DNA of 64,000 bases from Kitasatospora paranensis (GCF_039544005.1 NZ_BAABKV010000001.1:5022001-5086000); one strand, 5' to 3'. Positions 20,663 through 30,528 are shown, numbered from the stretch's first letter. Notes: a model not told the origin generated them from the letters alone. Made by a program: numbers and translations.

Positions 20663-21600
20663 CCACCACCCGCGTGGCCGCGATCGACTGCGGCACCAAC
20701 TCGATCCGGCTGCTGATCGCCGATCTCGACCCGGACACCGGGGCGATCGCCGATCTCGACCGCCGGATGGTCATCAACCGCCTCGGCCAGGGCGTGGACG
20801 CCACCGGCCGGCTGCACCCCGACGCGCTGGAGCGCACCTTCGCGGCCTGCCGCGAGTACGCCGCCGTGATCGCCGAGCACGGGGTCGGCCCGGAGCGCAT
20901 CCGGTTCGTCGCCACCAGTGCCTCCCGGGACGCCGAGAACGCCGCGGAGTTCACCGCGGGCGTGCGCGCGATCCTCGGTGTCGCACCCCAGGTGGTCAGC
21001 GGCGACGAGGAGGCCCACCTCTCCTTCGTGGGTGCCACCAAGGAGCTGACCGCCGGCACGTTCAAGGCGCCCTACCTGGTCTTCGACCTGGGCGGGGGCT
21101 CCACCGAGTTCGTGCTCGGGGCCGACGACGTCCGGGCGGCCCGCTCGGTGGACATCGGCTGCGTGCGGATGACGGAGCGCCACTTCGCCGGCAGCGAGCT
21201 CCCGACGCCCGATCAGATCGCCGCCGCGAAGGCCGACATCCTCGCCGCCCTGGACACGGCGGCCGAGGCGGTGCCGCTCACCGAGGCTGCCACCCTGGTC
21301 GGCCTGGCCGGCACCGTCACCACGGTGGCCGGCATCGTGCTCGGCCTGCCCGCGTACGACTCCGAGCGGATCCACCACGCCCGGCTCACCGTCGGGCAGG
21401 TGCGCGAGACCACGGCCCGGCTGCTGGGCGCCACCCACGCCGAGCGCGCCGCGATCCCGGTGATGCACCCGGGCCGGGTGGACGTGATCGCCGCCGGGGC
21501 CCTGGTCCTGTTGGAGATCATGGAGCGGACGGGCGCCCCCGAGGTGGTCGTCAGCGAGCACGACATCCTCGACGGCATCGCCTGGAGTATCGCCTCCTGA
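20659..21600 (+). CDS. ppx: Exopolyphosphatase (Ppx/GppA family)
   Basis: The 313-residue protein has the ASKHA-fold phosphate loops AAIDCGTNSIRLLIADLD (residues 6-23) and VFDLGGGSTEFVLG (about 140-153). The usual catalytic Glu lies in the ATSASRDAEN region. The family releases phosphate from polyphosphate or hydrolyses pppGpp; this short, single-module form is the common actinobacterial type. GTG 20659 overlaps the corrected DUF501 stop, and it is the last gene of the ftsB-DUF501-ppx unit. Confidence 0.92.
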   Translation: MTTTRVAAIDCGTNSIRLLIADLDPDTGAIADLDRRMVINRLGQGVDATGRLHPDALERTFAACREYAAVIAEHGVGPERIRFVATSASRDAENAAEFTAGVRAILGVAPQVVSGDEEAHLSFVGATKELTAGTFKAPYLVFDLGGGSTEFVLGADDVRAARSVDIGCVRMTERHFAGSELPTPDQIAAAKADILAALDTAAEAVPLTEAATLVGLAGTVTTVAGIVLGLPAYDSERIHHARLTVGQVRETTARLLGATHAERAAIPVMHPGRVDVIAAGALVLLEIMERTGAPEVVVSEHDILDGIAWSIAS

Positions 21601-21684
21601 CCCGCTTCGCCCCTTACCGTGACGGCCCCGGAGCGCCCCGTCGGCGCCCGGGGCCGCGGCCTGCGGGGCGCGCCGCGAGAAAGT

Positions 21685-21702
21685 TCGTGAATTTCTTCAC
21701 AT
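21685..21702. promoter_or_regulatory. Candidate Rex operator (distal)
   Basis: TCGTGAATTTCTTCACAT matches the Rex consensus TTGTGAA-N4-TTCACAA at 12 of 14 conserved positions. Rex senses NADH/NAD balance and represses respiratory genes in Streptomyces. It lies 327 bp before ndh. Confidence 0.6.
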
Positions 21703-21976
21703 GGCGGCCCAGCCTTTCGTCGGACTCCGGGGCCCGCTCCGTCCGCTATGTGGGACCGAAGGCACCTCTCGGGGCACGGCCACCGGATCGCAGGCAGGGC
21801 TCGGCCACGGCCGGTGGAATCGAATTCCCGCCCGGGAACCGCCGCCCCCCGGGGATCGTTGCTGCTCAGCGACACCCTCCGCCCGGCAGGGCTCACCCGT
21901 ACCCACCCGCGGGCGTGAGCGGACGGCCACCGGCCGGAAATGCGGCCGCGTAGTGTAGCAGGGGGTGTCCAGGGGC

Positions 21977-21994
21977 TTGTGACGGGCCTCACGA
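21977..21994. promoter_or_regulatory. Candidate Rex operator (proximal, weaker)
   Basis: TTGTGACGGGCCTCACGA matches the Rex consensus at 11 of 14 positions and sits 35 bp before the ndh start, where it could block the promoter or early elongation. Confidence 0.45.
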
Positions 21995-22028
21995 AGTGCC
22001 CGTCAGAAGGGGGTGGATACTTTCGGAT

Positions 22029-23398
22029 ATGAGCACCACGGAGCGTCCTCGCATCCTTATCGTCGGCGGTGGTTACGTCGGCCTGTATGCCGCGATGCGC
22101 ATCCTCAAGAAGATGCGCTACGGCGAAGCGACCGTCACGGTCGTCGACCCGCGGTCGTACATGACGTACCTGCCCTTCCTCCCCGAGGCGGCCGGCGGCA
22201 ACGTCGCGCCTCGCAACCTCGTCGCGCCGCTGCGCAGCGCCCTCAAGAAGGCGGAGGTGCTCACCGGTGCGGTCACCGGTGTGGACCACGCCCGCAAGGT
22301 CGCCACCATCCTGCCCGCGGCCGGCGAGCCCTACGAGCTGCCCTTCGAGTACCTCGTCGTGGCCACCGGCTCGGTCTCCCGCACCTTCCCGATCCCCGGC
22401 CTGGCCGAGCACGGCATCGGCATGAAGACGGTCGAAGAGGCGATCAGCCTCCGCAACCACGTCATGCAGCAGCTCGACAAGGCCGAGTCCACGACGGACG
22501 AGGACGTCCGCCGCAAGGCTCTGACCTTCGTGGTCGTCGGCGGCGGCTTCGCCGGCGTCGAGACCATCGCCGAGGTCGAGGACATGGCCCGCGACGCGGC
22601 CAAGATCTACAAGACCGTCAGCCGCGAGGACATGCGTTTCATCCTCGTCGAGGCGGCCAACCGGATCCTCCCCGAGATGGGCCCGGACCTCGGTCTGTGG
22701 ACCAAGGAGAAGCTCGAAGAGCGCAACATCGAGATCTACATCGAGACCTCGATGGACTCCTGCGTCGACCAGCACGTGGTGCTGAAGAACGGCGTGGAGG
22801 CCGACGCCTCCACCATCGTGTGGACGGCCGGCGTCAAGCCCAACCCGGTCCTGAACCACTTCGGCCTCCCGCTCGGCCCGCGCGGCCACGTGGACACCGC
22901 GCCGACCCTCCAGGTCCAGGGCTTCGACTACGTCTGGGCCGCCGGCGACAACGCCCAGGTGCCGGACCTCGCCGTCGGCGAGGGCGCCTGGTGCCCGCCG
23001 AACGCCCAGCACGCCGTCCGCCAGGCGCTCGTCCTCGGCGACAACGTGATCTCCGGGATGCGCGGCTTCCCGCAGAAGCAGTACAAGCACAAGAACCTCG
23101 GTGCGGTCGCCGGTCTCGGCCTGCACAAGGGCGTGGCGATCCTCTTCGGCAAGTACAAGCTGAAGGGCCGTCCCGCCTGGTGGTTCCACCGCCTGTACCA
23201 CGGCAGCCGGGTACCGACCATGAACCGCAAGGTCCGGTCTTCACCGACTGGACGCTCGCCATGTTCCTCAAGCGCGAGACCGTCGGACTGGCCGAGATGG
23301 AGCGGCCCTTCGAGGCGTTCCAGGAGGCGGCGGGCCCCGCCAAGACCCTCCCGGCCCAGGCGAAGCCGGCCGAGAAGGAACTCGCCACCAGCAAGTAA
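22029..23398 (+). CDS. ndh: Type II NADH dehydrogenase, frameshifted near the C-terminus as given
   Basis: This single-subunit, non-proton-pumping NADH:menaquinone oxidoreductase has two Rossmann motifs, LIVGGGYVGLYAAM (FAD, residues 10-23) and FVVVGGGFAGVETI (NAD, about 170-183), and the FAD-ribityl segment VWAAGDNAQVP. After TMNRKV the given sequence shifts frame. One more G in GG at 23236-23237 restores VFTDWTLAMFLKRETVGLAEM and a natural end at 23398 (456 residues). The last part carries the membrane-binding amphipathic tail. Two Rex-like sites lie upstream. Confidence 0.9.
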
Positions 23399-23522
23399 GC
23401 AGACGGCGACCCCGGCCTGGGCAGGCCGGGGTGAGTCGGAGGCCCTCCGCCCGGCAACGTCGCCGGACCACGACCTCCGTGGTGCTCAGCCGGCCGTGCG
23501 AGCCGGGCGGAGTACAGAAGTA

Positions 23523-23559
23523 CCGAAGGCCCCTGCCACAACCGGGCAGGGGCCTTCGG
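23523..23559. terminator. Strong terminator between ndh and the convergent ABC genes
   Basis: CCGAAGGCCCCTGCC (23523-23537) pairs perfectly with 23545-23559 (15 bp, 7-base loop). Confidence 0.85.
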
Positions 23560-23651
23560 CGTGCCCGGTGCCGGGCGGGTGCCGGGCGGCACGGCCCGGG
23601 CCCCCGCCCGCGGTCGGGGCGAGGGGCCCGGGAGTGCCCGGCGACGGGGCG

Positions 23652-26210
23652 TCAGTCGGTCTTGATGGAGGCCAGGATGTCCAGCCGGGAGGCCCGGCGG
23701 GCCGGCCAGATCGCGGCGACCATGCCCACCAGCCCGGCCAGCGCCAGGAAGAGCAGCATCTTGCCGTACGGGACGACCGTGCCCAGGCCCGGCAGGCTGG
23801 CGGAGAGGGTCCCGTTGACCGCCCAGGCGAGGAAGCAGCCGAGCAGCACGCCGACCACCGCGCCGAACAGCGAGATCACCACCGACTCCAGCCGGACCAT
23901 CCGCTTGATCCCGCGGCGGTCCAGTCCGATCGCCCGCAGCATGCCGATCTCGCGCTTGCGCTCGAAGACCGACATCGCCAGCGTGTTGATCACGCCGAGG
24001 ACGGCGACCAGGACGGACATGGCCAGCAGGCCGTACATCATGTTCAGCGCGAAAGTGATCATCTTGTTGAACTCGTCCCGCATGTCCTGCTTGGTCTTGA
24101 CCTCGATCACCGGGTTGTTGCCGGTGGCGTCCTTGACGGCCTGCCGGAGCGCCGTGGTGGGCCCGTCCGTGCCCTTCACCAGGATGTCGCGGACCTCGGC
24201 CTCCTGACCGTGCCCGGTGCCCGCCGCGCTGCCCGCCAGCACGGACGGGAGCATGTCGTTGCCCTCGAACACGCCGCCCACGGTGGCCGTCCCCCGGGTG
24301 TCGTCCGGGTAGGTGACCTGCAGGGCGGAACCGACCCGCAGCCCGCTCGCCTTCGCGGTCCTGCCGTCGACCAGCACCAGGCCCTGCCCGAGGGCCTCGG
24401 CGGTGCCGCTGGTCATGGTGAGCTTCAGCAGACTGCCCGCGGCGGACGCGTCCACCGACATGGCGGAGGAGTCCACGCCCTCGATCCGCCAGGGGAGGTA
24501 GGAGACGGCACTGGCCGCGCTCACCCCGGGGGCCTTGGCGATCCTCGCCGCGAGCTGCGGGTCGAGGCCGTGGCCGTTGACCATGGCGACGTCGTAGTCG
24601 GCCTTCATCGAGCCGGTGACGGCCTTGTCCACCGCCGAACCCACCGAGGCGCCGAGCACGGTCAGCGCGCTGACCAGCGTCAGCCCGATGGTGAGTGCGG
24701 CCGCGGTGGCGGCGGTGCGGCGCGGGTTGCGCACCGCGTTCTGCCGGGCCAGCTTGCCGGGGGTGCCGGCCAGCGCCGCCAGCAGTGGGCCGACCAGCGC
24801 GATCACCGGGCGGGAGAGCAGCGGCAGCAGGACGAAGATGCCGATCAGCGCGAAGAAGGCGCCCGCGGCCACCGGGATCCGGCCGTCGGAGTTGTGGGTG
24901 GCCGCGCCCGCCGCGATCAGCGCGAGACCGCCGGCGGTCACCAGCGAGCCGATCACGTTGCGGACGATCAGGCTCTTCTGGGTGGCGGGCTGGTCGCCGC
25001 CGCTCATCGCGGCCACCGGGGCGATCCGGGAGGCCCGGACGGCCGGCACCACGGCGGAGAGCACCGTCACCAGGACGCCGACGACCAGCGCGACCACGAT
25101 CGTGGCCGGGGCGATCACCAGCGAGCCGGTGGGCATGGTGGAGTCCAGCGCGTGCACCAGCGCCTGCATGCCGGCGCCGATCCCGATGCCGGCCAGCAGA
25201 CCGGCCACCGACGCGGAAACACCGATGATCAGGGCCTCGACCAGGACGGACTTCGTCACCTGGGAGCGCCCGGCACCGACGGCGCGCAGCAGCGCCAGCT
25301 CCTTGGTGCGCTGGGCGATCAGCATGGTGAAGGTGTTGGCGATGATGAAGATGCCGACGAAGAGCGAGATGCTGGCGAAGACCAGGAGCATGGTCTTCAT
25401 CCCGCTGGTGCCCTCCGCGATCATCCGCTTCTGCTCGTCCGTCAGGGACCGGGCGGTCTCGCTGCGGAAGCGGTCGCCGGCCGGGAGCGCCTGCTCGACC
25501 CGGGCCAGCAGGGCGTCCTCGGTGGTGCCGGGCCCGGCCTTGACCGCGATGCTGCTGTACCGGCCGGGGGTGAGCAGCAGCCGCTGGGCCGTCCCGGTGT
25601 CGAACAGGGTGAGCGTGGCGCCGGCCGAGACCTCCGGGTCGTCGGTGGTCACGATGCCGGTCAGCACGGTGTCCAGGGCCGGGCCGTTGGTGGCCAGCCG
25701 GACGGTGTCGCCGACCTTGTAGCCGCCCTTCTCCGCCGTGGCGCGGTCGAGCAGGATCTCCTTGGCGCCCTTGGGCGCGCGGCCCTCCACCAGCGGGTAG
25801 CGGGCGTCGTGTCCGGCGGGGTCGGGGACGTAGTTGGCGCCCCGGGCGCTCCAGGCCTGGCCGATCAGATCGCCCTTGCGGTCGGCGACGCCGATGAAGC
25901 CCGACACCACGCCGCGGGCGCCCGCCGCGCCCGGCAGGGCGGCGAACTGCTTCACGGTGGCGTCGGTCAGCTGCTCGGTGCCGTGCTCGCGCTTGGGCCC
26001 GGGGCCGGAGCCGCCGTCGGCCGTGTAGTCGGTCACCAGGACGGACATGTCGGCGAAGCTCTTGGTGTAGCTGTTCTTCATGGCCTGGCCGAGGGTGTCG
26101 GAGAAGACCATGGTGCCGGCCACGAAGGCCGTGCCGAGCAGGACGGCGAGCGCCGTCATCAGCAGTCGGCCCTTGTGGGCCAGCACGTTGCGCAGTGCGG
26201 TGCGATACAT
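23652..26210 (-). CDS. ABC transporter permease, FtsX/MacB type with two FtsX domains
   Basis: The 852-residue membrane protein begins MYRTALRNVLAHKGRLLMTALAVLLGT, with a first transmembrane helix followed by a large extracellular domain. It then has two copies of the FtsX core, recognisable by FVGIFIIANTFTMLIAQRTKELALLRAVGA (about residue 280) and LVAVLGVINTLAMSVFERKREIGMLRAIGL near the C-terminus. Such permeases pair with a short ATPase and act by mechanotransmission, exporting peptides, lipids or antibiotics or handling lipoproteins. It lies 47 bp downstream of its ATPase and is certainly its partner. The substrate is unknown. Confidence 0.92.
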   Translation of the reverse strand: MYRTALRNVLAHKGRLLMTALAVLLGTAFVAGTMVFSDTLGQAMKNSYTKSFADMSVLVTDYTADGGSGPGPKREHGTEQLTDATVKQFAALPGAAGARGVVSGFIGVADRKGDLIGQAWSARGANYVPDPAGHDARYPLVEGRAPKGAKEILLDRATAEKGGYKVGDTVRLATNGPALDTVLTGIVTTDDPEVSAGATLTLFDTGTAQRLLLTPGRYSSIAVKAGPGTTEDALLARVEQALPAGDRFRSETARSLTDEQKRMIAEGTSGMKTMLLVFASISLFVGIFIIANTFTMLIAQRTKELALLRAVGAGRSQVTKSVLVEALIIGVSASVAGLLAGIGIGAGMQALVHALDSTMPTGSLVIAPATIVVALVVGVLVTVLSAVVPAVRASRIAPVAAMSGGDQPATQKSLIVRNVIGSLVTAGGLALIAAGAATHNSDGRIPVAAGAFFALIGIFVLLPLLSRPVIALVGPLLAALAGTPGKLARQNAVRNPRRTAATAAALTIGLTLVSALTVLGASVGSAVDKAVTGSMKADYDVAMVNGHGLDPQLAARIAKAPGVSAASAVSYLPWRIEGVDSSAMSVDASAAGSLLKLTMTSGTAEALGQGLVLVDGRTAKASGLRVGSALQVTYPDDTRGTATVGGVFEGNDMLPSVLAGSAAGTGHGQEAEVRDILVKGTDGPTTALRQAVKDATGNNPVIEVKTKQDMRDEFNKMITFALNMMYGLLAMSVLVAVLGVINTLAMSVFERKREIGMLRAIGLDRRGIKRMVRLESVVISLFGAVVGVLLGCFLAWAVNGTLSASLPGLGTVVPYGKMLLFLALAGLVGMVAAIWPARRASRLDILASIKTD

Positions 26211-26257
26211 GGGGTCAGTCCTGGGGAGGTGGGAGCGGGCGGCCTGCGTACGAGGCG

Positions 26258-27031
26258 TCAGCTCGTCCGACCCTTGGCGTCGAAGCGGCGCATGCGGTCC
26301 AGGACGGTGTCGGCGGTCGGGGCGAGCAGCTCGTCCACGATCCGGCCGTCGGCGAGGAAGACCACCCGGTCCGCGTACGAGGCGGCCACCGGGTCGTGGG
26401 TGACCATGACCACCGTCTGGCCGAGCTCGCGGACCGAGTTCCGCAGGAAGGAGAGGATCTCGGCGCCGGAGCGGGAGTCGAGGTTGCCGGTGGGCTCGTC
26501 GGCGAAGATGATCGCGGGCTTGCTCGCCAGGGCGCGGGCGCAGGCGACGCGCTGCTGCTGGCCGCCGGAGAGCTGGGACGGGCGGTGCGAGAGCCGGCCG
26601 GAGAGGCCGACGGTGTCGACGACCCGCTCCAGCCACTGCCGGTCGACCTTGGTGCCCGCGATGTCCATCGGAAGGGTGATGTTCTCCAGCGCGGTCAGCG
26701 TCGGCAGCAGGTTGAACGCCTGGAAGACGAAGCCGATCTTGTCGCGGCGGAGCTGGGTGAGCTGCTTGTCGCGCAGCCCGACCAGCTCGGTGTCGCCGAT
26801 CGTGGACGAGCCCGCCGAGACCGTGTCCAGCCCGGCCATGCAGTGCATCAGGGTCGACTTGCCGGAGCCGGAGGGCCCCATGATCGCGGTGAACTCGCCC
26901 TGCGGGAACACCACGCTGACGTCGTCCAGGGCGACCACACGGGTCTCGCCCTCCCCGTAGACCTTGCTGAGGCCGGTGGCGCGGGCGGCCGCCTGGCCGG
27001 TGCGGACGGCGGTTGCGGTCGTCGTGGTCAC
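26258..27031 (-). CDS. ABC transporter ATP-binding protein (MacB/LolD type)
   Basis: The 257-residue ATPase shows Walker A GPSGSGKST, Q-loop FQAFNLLP, signature LSGGQQQRVACARAL, Walker B AIIFADEPTGNLDS and the switch His in VMVTHDP. The sequence is typical of the LolD/MacB subfamily that drives FtsX-type permeases. The frame is open for a further 85 codons upstream, but GTG 27031 (VTTTTATAVRTG) with AGGAGC in front is a sounder start. It forms an operon with the permease, and the pair is transcribed away from bldA. Confidence 0.92.
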   Translation of the reverse strand: MTTTTATAVRTGQAAARATGLSKVYGEGETRVVALDDVSVVFPQGEFTAIMGPSGSGKSTLMHCMAGLDTVSAGSSTIGDTELVGLRDKQLTQLRRDKIGFVFQAFNLLPTLTALENITLPMDIAGTKVDRQWLERVVDTVGLSGRLSHRPSQLSGGQQQRVACARALASKPAIIFADEPTGNLDSRSGAEILSFLRNSVRELGQTVVMVTHDPVAASYADRVVFLADGRIVDELLAPTADTVLDRMRRFDAKGRTS

Positions 27032-27341
27032 GGAGGAGCTCCTGTCGGGAGGGTGCGGGCTGGCTACTCCATCCTCGGCCCGGCGATCTTGCCCCTCGTC
27101 GCTCCGCGGGACGGTTGTGCCGCCCGCCGCCAGGCGTATCCGGAGGTCCGGCCCTCCTCCTGCGGTATGACACCGACCCTGATGCGGCGGCACTGGCCGG
27201 AACCGATCGGGCCGCTGGCCGGATCCCGGACAGTTCGTCAGATGGCAAGGAAACATGACAACTTCCGGCGAGCGGAACATGCACAACGAGGGCCCGGGCG
27301 ACTAGGCTCAGGGGTGGCCCGTACAGGGGCGCGCGGTTCAC

Positions 27342-27426
27342 GCCCGGGTGGTGGAACGCAGACACGGGCAGCTTAAAACTGCTTGGCCGTGAGGCCGTGC
27401 CGGTTCGAGTCCGGCTCCGGGCACCA
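27342..27426 (+). tRNA. bldA: tRNA-Leu(UAA), the bldA tRNA
   Basis: The 85-nt sequence folds as a class II tRNA. The acceptor GCCCGGG pairs with TCCGGGC (one G-U), followed by A and an encoded CCA. The anticodon loop is CTTAAAA on a GGCAG/CTGCT stem, giving anticodon UAA. A long variable arm (TGGCCGTGAGGCCG) follows, and the T-arm is GCCGG-TTCGAGT-CCGGC. It reads the rare leucine codon UUA. In Streptomyces this tRNA controls development and antibiotic production by limiting translation of TTA-containing genes. A TAGGCT -10-like box lies at 27303-27308. Confidence 0.95.
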
Positions 27427-27535
27427 GTGCATCCTGCCCGCTCCCCGAGATCATCCTCACGGTGGACGCGGGCCCCTTTGCCAAACCATTACTCTTGCTC
27501 CGTGGGTGGTGCCGTGCCGCCCCGGAGGGAATGAC

Positions 27536-28411
27536 ATGAGAAGCAGCAACCCGGTCTTCTCGCGGGAGGGCTCCTTCTCCCGCGACACGGGGTACGCGGG
27601 ATTCGGCACGACCTCGCAGCCGTCCGCCGCCGGCGCCCACGTGGGCGACCCCTACGCCAACAATCCCTACGCCGCGCGGCCCCAGGGCGGTCCGCTGACG
27701 GACGAGCAGCTCGCCGAGATGTACGCGTCCCCGTCCGCGGGCCCGCTGCAGACCGGCCGGATGACCATGGACGACGTGGTCGCCCGGACGACCCTCACCC
27801 TGCTCACCCTGGTCGCGGCCGGCGCCGTTGCCTGGTTCGCCCTGCCCTCCGGGACGTACGGCTTCGCCCTCGGCGCGGCGATGGCGGCCTTCGTTGTCGG
27901 CCTCGTCATCACCTTCCGGCGGAGCGTCAGCGCTTCGCTCATCCTCCTCTACGCCGGCCTGGAGGGCTTCTTCCTCGGGGCGGTCACCAAGGTCTTCAAC
28001 GACATCTGGCCCGGCATCGCGATCCAGGCCGTGCTCGGCACGGCCGCCGTCTTCGGCGCCATGCTGGTCGCCTACAAGAGCGGCCGGATCCGTGTCACCC
28101 CGCGCTACGCCCGGATCGGCCTGACGGTCGCGATGGGCTTCCTGGGCCTGCTGCTGATCAACCTGGTCGCCTCGCTGTTCGGCGCCGACATGGGCCTGCG
28201 CTCCGGGCCGCTCGGCATCGTGGTCGGCCTGCTGGGCATCGGCCTGGGCGCCTTCTTCCTCTCGCTGGACTTCGCCGAGATCGAGAACGCGATCCGCGGC
28301 GGCGCCCCGCAGCAGGAGGCCTGGCGGGCCGCCTTCGGGCTGACCCTGTCGCTGGTCTGGATCTACCTGGAGATGCTGCGCCTGATCGCCATCCTGCGCG
28401 GCGACGACTGA
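27536..28411 (+). CDS. Bax inhibitor-1/YccA family membrane protein
   Basis: The 291-residue protein has a Gly/Pro/Ala-rich cytosolic N-terminus of about 85 residues and then seven hydrophobic helices. These include LLYAGLEGFFLGAVTKVFND and the terminal WIYLEMLRLIAILRGDD, which fit the YccA/BI-1 subfamily common in actinomycetes. Family members are Ca2+-leak-type or protease-modulating membrane proteins; the role here is not known. ATG 27536 follows GGAGGGA. It lies just downstream of bldA and ends at a strong hairpin. Confidence 0.9.
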   Translation: MRSSNPVFSREGSFSRDTGYAGFGTTSQPSAAGAHVGDPYANNPYAARPQGGPLTDEQLAEMYASPSAGPLQTGRMTMDDVVARTTLTLLTLVAAGAVAWFALPSGTYGFALGAAMAAFVVGLVITFRRSVSASLILLYAGLEGFFLGAVTKVFNDIWPGIAIQAVLGTAAVFGAMLVAYKSGRIRVTPRYARIGLTVAMGFLGLLLINLVASLFGADMGLRSGPLGIVVGLLGIGLGAFFLSLDFAEIENAIRGGAPQQEAWRAAFGLTLSLVWIYLEMLRLIAILRGDD

Positions 28412-28421
28412 CCACCGGTGC

Positions 28422-28458
28422 GCGAACGGCCCCGGGAGCTGCTCCCGGGGCCGTTCGC
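28422..28458 (+). terminator. Terminator after the BI-1 gene
   Basis: GCGAACGGCCCCGGGA (28422-28437) pairs perfectly with 28443-28458 around a 5-base loop. Confidence 0.85.
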
Positions 28459-28484
28459 CGTTGCGGGGCCGATACGCTCGCTGC

Positions 28485-28811
28485 ATGTCCGAAGCGCACG
28501 ACCTGCTGGAAGCCGTCGACCGCCTGGCCGACCGGTGCCGTTCGATGCCGCAGAGCCGGCTGCTCGCGGCGGTGCCGGGGCATCCGTCCCGGGCCGCGGC
28601 GGTGCTGGCGCTGGCCCGCAGGCTGGCGCTGACCGCCCTGGCGGCGGAGGGGGAGCCGGCCCGGGAGATCCCGGACGCCGGGGAGTTCGCGGTCGGCGAC
28701 CAGCTGGCGGTGGCCGGTCACGACCTGGCCGCCGCCGCGGCGGGCGAGCCCGCCCTGCTGGCCGAGGCGCTGGCCGACGTCCTGCGGACGGAGGAGTCGG
28801 CCACCCGGTAG
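28485..28811 (+). CDS. Hypothetical helical protein (108 aa)
   Basis: The product is small, Ala/Leu-rich and probably all-helical (MSEAHDLLEAVDRLADRC...). It has no domain that I recognise and no signal peptide. ATG 28485 lies six bases after TACGCT (28473-28478) and no Shine-Dalgarno sequence is present, so translation may be leaderless. A TTG start eight codons earlier is possible but less likely. It ends 17 bp before the convergent SGNH gene. Confidence 0.65.
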   Translation: MSEAHDLLEAVDRLADRCRSMPQSRLLAAVPGHPSRAAAVLALARRLALTALAAEGEPAREIPDAGEFAVGDQLAVAGHDLAAAAAGEPALLAEALADVLRTEESATR

Positions 28812-28814
28812 GTG

Positions 28815-28966
28815 GGGGTATCGGGCGGTCAGCTGGTGAAGGCGGCGGTGAGGCCGATGGAGTCGGCGCCGCCGGCGGGCTCGGCCCAGCTGTTCCAGCG
28901 GCCGGTGTTGTAGTCGGCGTCGATCTCGGTCAGCCGGTTGGCGGAGTTGATCGCGAAGATGTGGTT
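28815..28966 (+). repeat. 152-bp direct repeat, copy 1
   Basis: Matches 30529-30680 with one visible mismatch. It covers the last 46 codons of the SGNH gene, its stop and 14 bp beyond. Similarity continues, more loosely, through the rest of the C-terminal module. Confidence 0.9.
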
Positions 28967-30446
28967 GACACCCTGGGCCGTGGCGCTGGTGAGGCGCTTG
29001 AGGCCGCCGCCGCCCATGTTCGACCAGCCGTTCCAGCTGCCCAGGTCGTAGCGGCCCTCGGTGTTGTACAGGTTGCCGTCCATGCCGATGGCGTCCAGGT
29101 GGACGGTGTCCCCGGCGGCAGCGGCGGCCACGTCCTGACCGGTGAAGCCGTTGGCCGCGGGAGACCAGCCGCTCCATGCGCCGGCGCAGTAGTCGGCGTC
29201 GAGCTCCTGCAGTCCGTTGTTCCCGTCGAGGACGTAGAGGTGATTGACGTTCCTCGTGGTGGTCGCGCTTGCCAGCCGCTTGAGGTCGGTGCCGCCGTGG
29301 TCGGTCCAGCCGTTCCAGCCCCCGTCGGGGAAGACGCCGTCGGAGTTGTAGAGGTGCCCGTCGGTGCCGATGACGGCCAGGTGCACCGTGTCGCCGTAGG
29401 ACGAGGCGGTCACCGCCCGGACGCTCGGGCTGCCGGGCAGCGGCGTCCAGTCCGACCACCGGCCGGCGGCATAGTCCCCGTCCTTCTCGTAGAGCCGGTT
29501 GTCGGCACCGATTGCGAAGAGGTGATGGACGGAGTAGGTGGCGGCAGCGGCCACCTCCTTCGTCCCGGCGATGCCGCCCAGGTCGCTCCACCCGGCCCAG
29601 GACCGCGCCGTGTAGTTGCCCTCGGTGTTGTGCACGCTGCCGTCCGGCGTCACGTTGGCCAGGTGCACCGTGCCGGCCCAGGGCGAGGAGGCGCTCGGGG
29701 AGCCGCCGGAGAACCACCCGGCCGCGTACGCCTCGTCGAGTGCCGTGTGGAAGTTCTGCGCGAGCAGGAGTAGCCGGCGTCGTTCGGGTGCAGGCCGTCG
29801 GTCATCTGCGCAGGGTGGGTGGCGTCCGCCCGGTTCGCGGGGGTCAGCGCGGGCGCGTCCACGAACCGGAAGTGTCGGCCGGCCTGCTGCTCGGTTGCCT
29901 CCAGTTGCCGGAGCCGGCCGTTGTACTGCGCGACCGGCTGCGAGAGGTCCTGGTTCCACCAGCCGGGTGTCGTGGGGATGAGGCCCTGCATGACCACGGT
30001 CACGTTCGGCCGGTCGGTGAAGATCCGGTCGATCAGCTGGGTCGCCCGGTCGGCAGCGTGGGCCTGGTCCAGGTTCTGGTTGAGGTCGTTGATCCCGATG
30101 TGCAGCAGGACCACGTCCGGGCGGGAGCTCGCCAGCCAGCCGTCGACTCCGGCCCGGATCTGGTCGATGGTGTCACCCGGGTGGCCCTCGTGCTCCGGGT
30201 CGGTCATCGCGCCGTGCTGCCGTCCGCCGACGAAGTCGACCGCGTAGCCGGAGTGCCCGGCGGTCAGCGCGCTCAGCGGCTGCCGGTAGCCCCCGCCGGT
30301 GCAGCTGCCCTGGCCGAACGTGATCGAGTCGCCGAGCGGAAGGACCCGGACGGTCGGTGCGGAGGCGGTCGCCGCCTGCGCGGGGAGGCGACGACGCCCG
30401 CCGCCAGGAGCACGGCCGAGACGGTGAGCAGGGCGGGGCGTTTCAT
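28829..30446 (-). CDS. Secreted SGNH/GDSL hydrolase with C-terminal propeller-like repeats, two frameshifts as given
   Basis: A signal peptide (MKRPALLTVSAVLLAAGVV) leads to an SGNH esterase core with block I VLPLGDSITFGQG, block III LLHIGINDLNQN and block V DGLHPNDAGY. It is followed by about 300 residues of repeats of the type HLxAIGxDGxLYNxxGxYxxGxWNGW, resembling tectonin or fucose-lectin beta-propeller units. Missing bases at G4 30382-30385 and at G 29770 split the frame; corrected length is 539. It probably deacylates a carbohydrate polymer while the repeats bind glycans. The C-terminal module is shared with the upstream CHAP gene. Confidence 0.8.
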
Positions 30447-30528
30447 CGGATCTCCAGGGGCGCGGTCGGGGCGTGCCGGAACACGGGGCCGGCCGCCCGG
30501 GGAAGAGGCCGGGCGGCCGGACGCGGGT

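Larger units (their letters stand above)
21601..22028 (+). other. 428-bp leader region of ndh
   Basis: No gene is supported here. The region carries two Rex-operator-like sites, listed separately, one near each end. It is otherwise GC-rich. Confidence 0.6.

Noticed and set aside
20663..21953. Extension of the DUF501 frame through ppx
   Set aside because: The translation is Arg/Pro nonsense antiphase to a perfect ppx gene; a missing G before the GTGA overlap explains it.
21996..26960. 1654-codon plus-strand frame starting with ndh
   Set aside because: Only the ndh part is coding; beyond the frameshift it is antisense of the ABC permease and ATPase genes.
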